A stretch of DNA of 64,000 bases. It comes from Anthracocystis setariae (taxonomy: Eukaryota > Basidiomycota > Ustilaginomycetes > Ustilaginales > Ustilaginaceae). Under the pieces are notes generated by a model that saw only the letters and a list, made by a program, of their open reading frames with translations, did not search any database and was not told the origin of the DNA. Location of the stretch: NCBI GenBank assembly GCA_928724745.1, contig CAKMXJ010000019.1:607637-671636 (forward strand). The letters are read 5' to 3'. Within the stretch, counting starts at the first letter, position 1; each line of letters starts with the position of its first letter. The position numbers and the translations under genes are program-made. Of the stretch, positions 63,491 through 64,000 are shown piece after piece.

Positions 63491-64000
63491 CCGTAGCAGG
63501 CGTAGTTGACGTAAATGTACGTCTGCGCGTACATGTTGGCTGGTGGCGACGGTGAGCAAGCCAAACTTTGGGGGCTGCTTGGGGTCAGTGTGTGCACTAT
63601 ATGGGTACACTTTGGCATGCCAAAGGCTTGGTGCGGTAGCTGCAGCGTAGGGGCCGCAGATGGGGAGTCAAGTTTGACTCATGGAGGATCCCGAGCTTCC
63701 CGAGCTTCCCGAGCTATTCCGACGCATTCCGAGCTCCCCGAGGTAATTTTCCGAGTTTCCGTGTCGGAAAATTTTTTTCGCTTTTTTGCAATGACAGATT
63801 GTGTTAATTGGCACAATCTAACAAATCTGGAAATGTCGGAAAATTTCCGCTTTTTTTGCAATGCAGAACGTGTTACTCAACGCAATCTAACATGTTCAAG
63901 AACGTCCAAAATCCTTGCTTTTTTGTGGTGTCGGATCGTGTTGATGACGTTGATCAAAGGGTTATTAGAGGTTCTGGTGCTCAAGGAAAAACCACTTGGC
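63491..64000. other. Right edge, degenerate short repeats, no gene
   Basis: CCCGAGCTT-type words repeat near 63690-63740. Three diverged units of about 70 bp start near 63765, 63837 and 63906, each with a T-run, TTTGCAATG-type sequence and GTGTT. The first contains perfect arms AGATTGTG and CACAATCT. No ORF. Confidence 0.6.

Noticed and set aside
62810..63555. Repetitive + strand ORFs in the 133-bp repeat
   Set aside because: The peptides simply translate the TTCC/GGAA pentamer array; the periodicity is 5 and 10 bp, not codon-based.

Overview
The window looks like a gene-dense chromosome arm of a smut-type basidiomycete (Ustilaginomycotina) that grades into subtelomeric DNA on its right side. 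The reasons are long, mostly single-exon ORFs with a few short GT-AG introns, basidiomycete-type gene content, one-gene transcription units, a GH62 enzyme of the type smuts secrete, a telomere-linked RecQ-type helicase, and a degenerate TTAGGG array. The assignment rests on gene content and architecture; no database was searched.

1 to 46 kb is ordinary chromosome. In order: the 5' end of the ribonucleotide reductase large subunit (-), a RING/PH/VWA protein of the Far1/Ste5 mating-scaffold type (+), a small Ser-rich protein (+), eIF3i (-), a PP2C phosphatase (+), a Kha1-like cation/H+ antiporter (+), a prenylcysteine oxidase (-), a bHLH factor (-), a 9 kb gene desert, cofilin (+), a disordered protein with a SHOCT-like segment (-), alpha-actinin (+), the mitochondrial SAM carrier (+), a WD40-cyclophilin (-) and a GH62 arabinofuranosidase (-). 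Intergenic DNA here carries long A/T runs, microsatellites and many copies of a palindromic word, GTACAGTACTGTAC, and its permutations.

46 to 64 kb is a repeat-rich island with only three convincing genes. (a) A protein of about 1,630 residues has two N-terminal zinc fingers, a tyrosine-recombinase-like domain (R714, K748, R835, H868, Y877) and a RecQ-type SF2 helicase. (b) A protein of about 340 residues has a TET/JBP-like 2-oxoglutarate/Fe(II) dioxygenase core (H247, D249, H293, R307). (c) A protein of about 790 residues has a zinc ribbon and a C-terminal OTU cysteine-protease domain.

Structured repeats surround these genes. They include GGAGAC-rich minisatellites and hairpins, four units of about 110 bp with a hairpin directly before the dioxygenase gene, a 323-bp tandem repeat with a conserved 16-bp stem, and eight degenerate telomere hexamers. 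About 630 bp packed with heat-shock-element pentamers lies upstream of the OTU gene. The island is the best candidate for a poorly described system: a telomere-proximal, possibly mobile module with DNA recombination/unwinding, DNA-base oxidation and deubiquitination activities, one of whose genes may respond to heat or proteotoxic stress. That joint function is inference.
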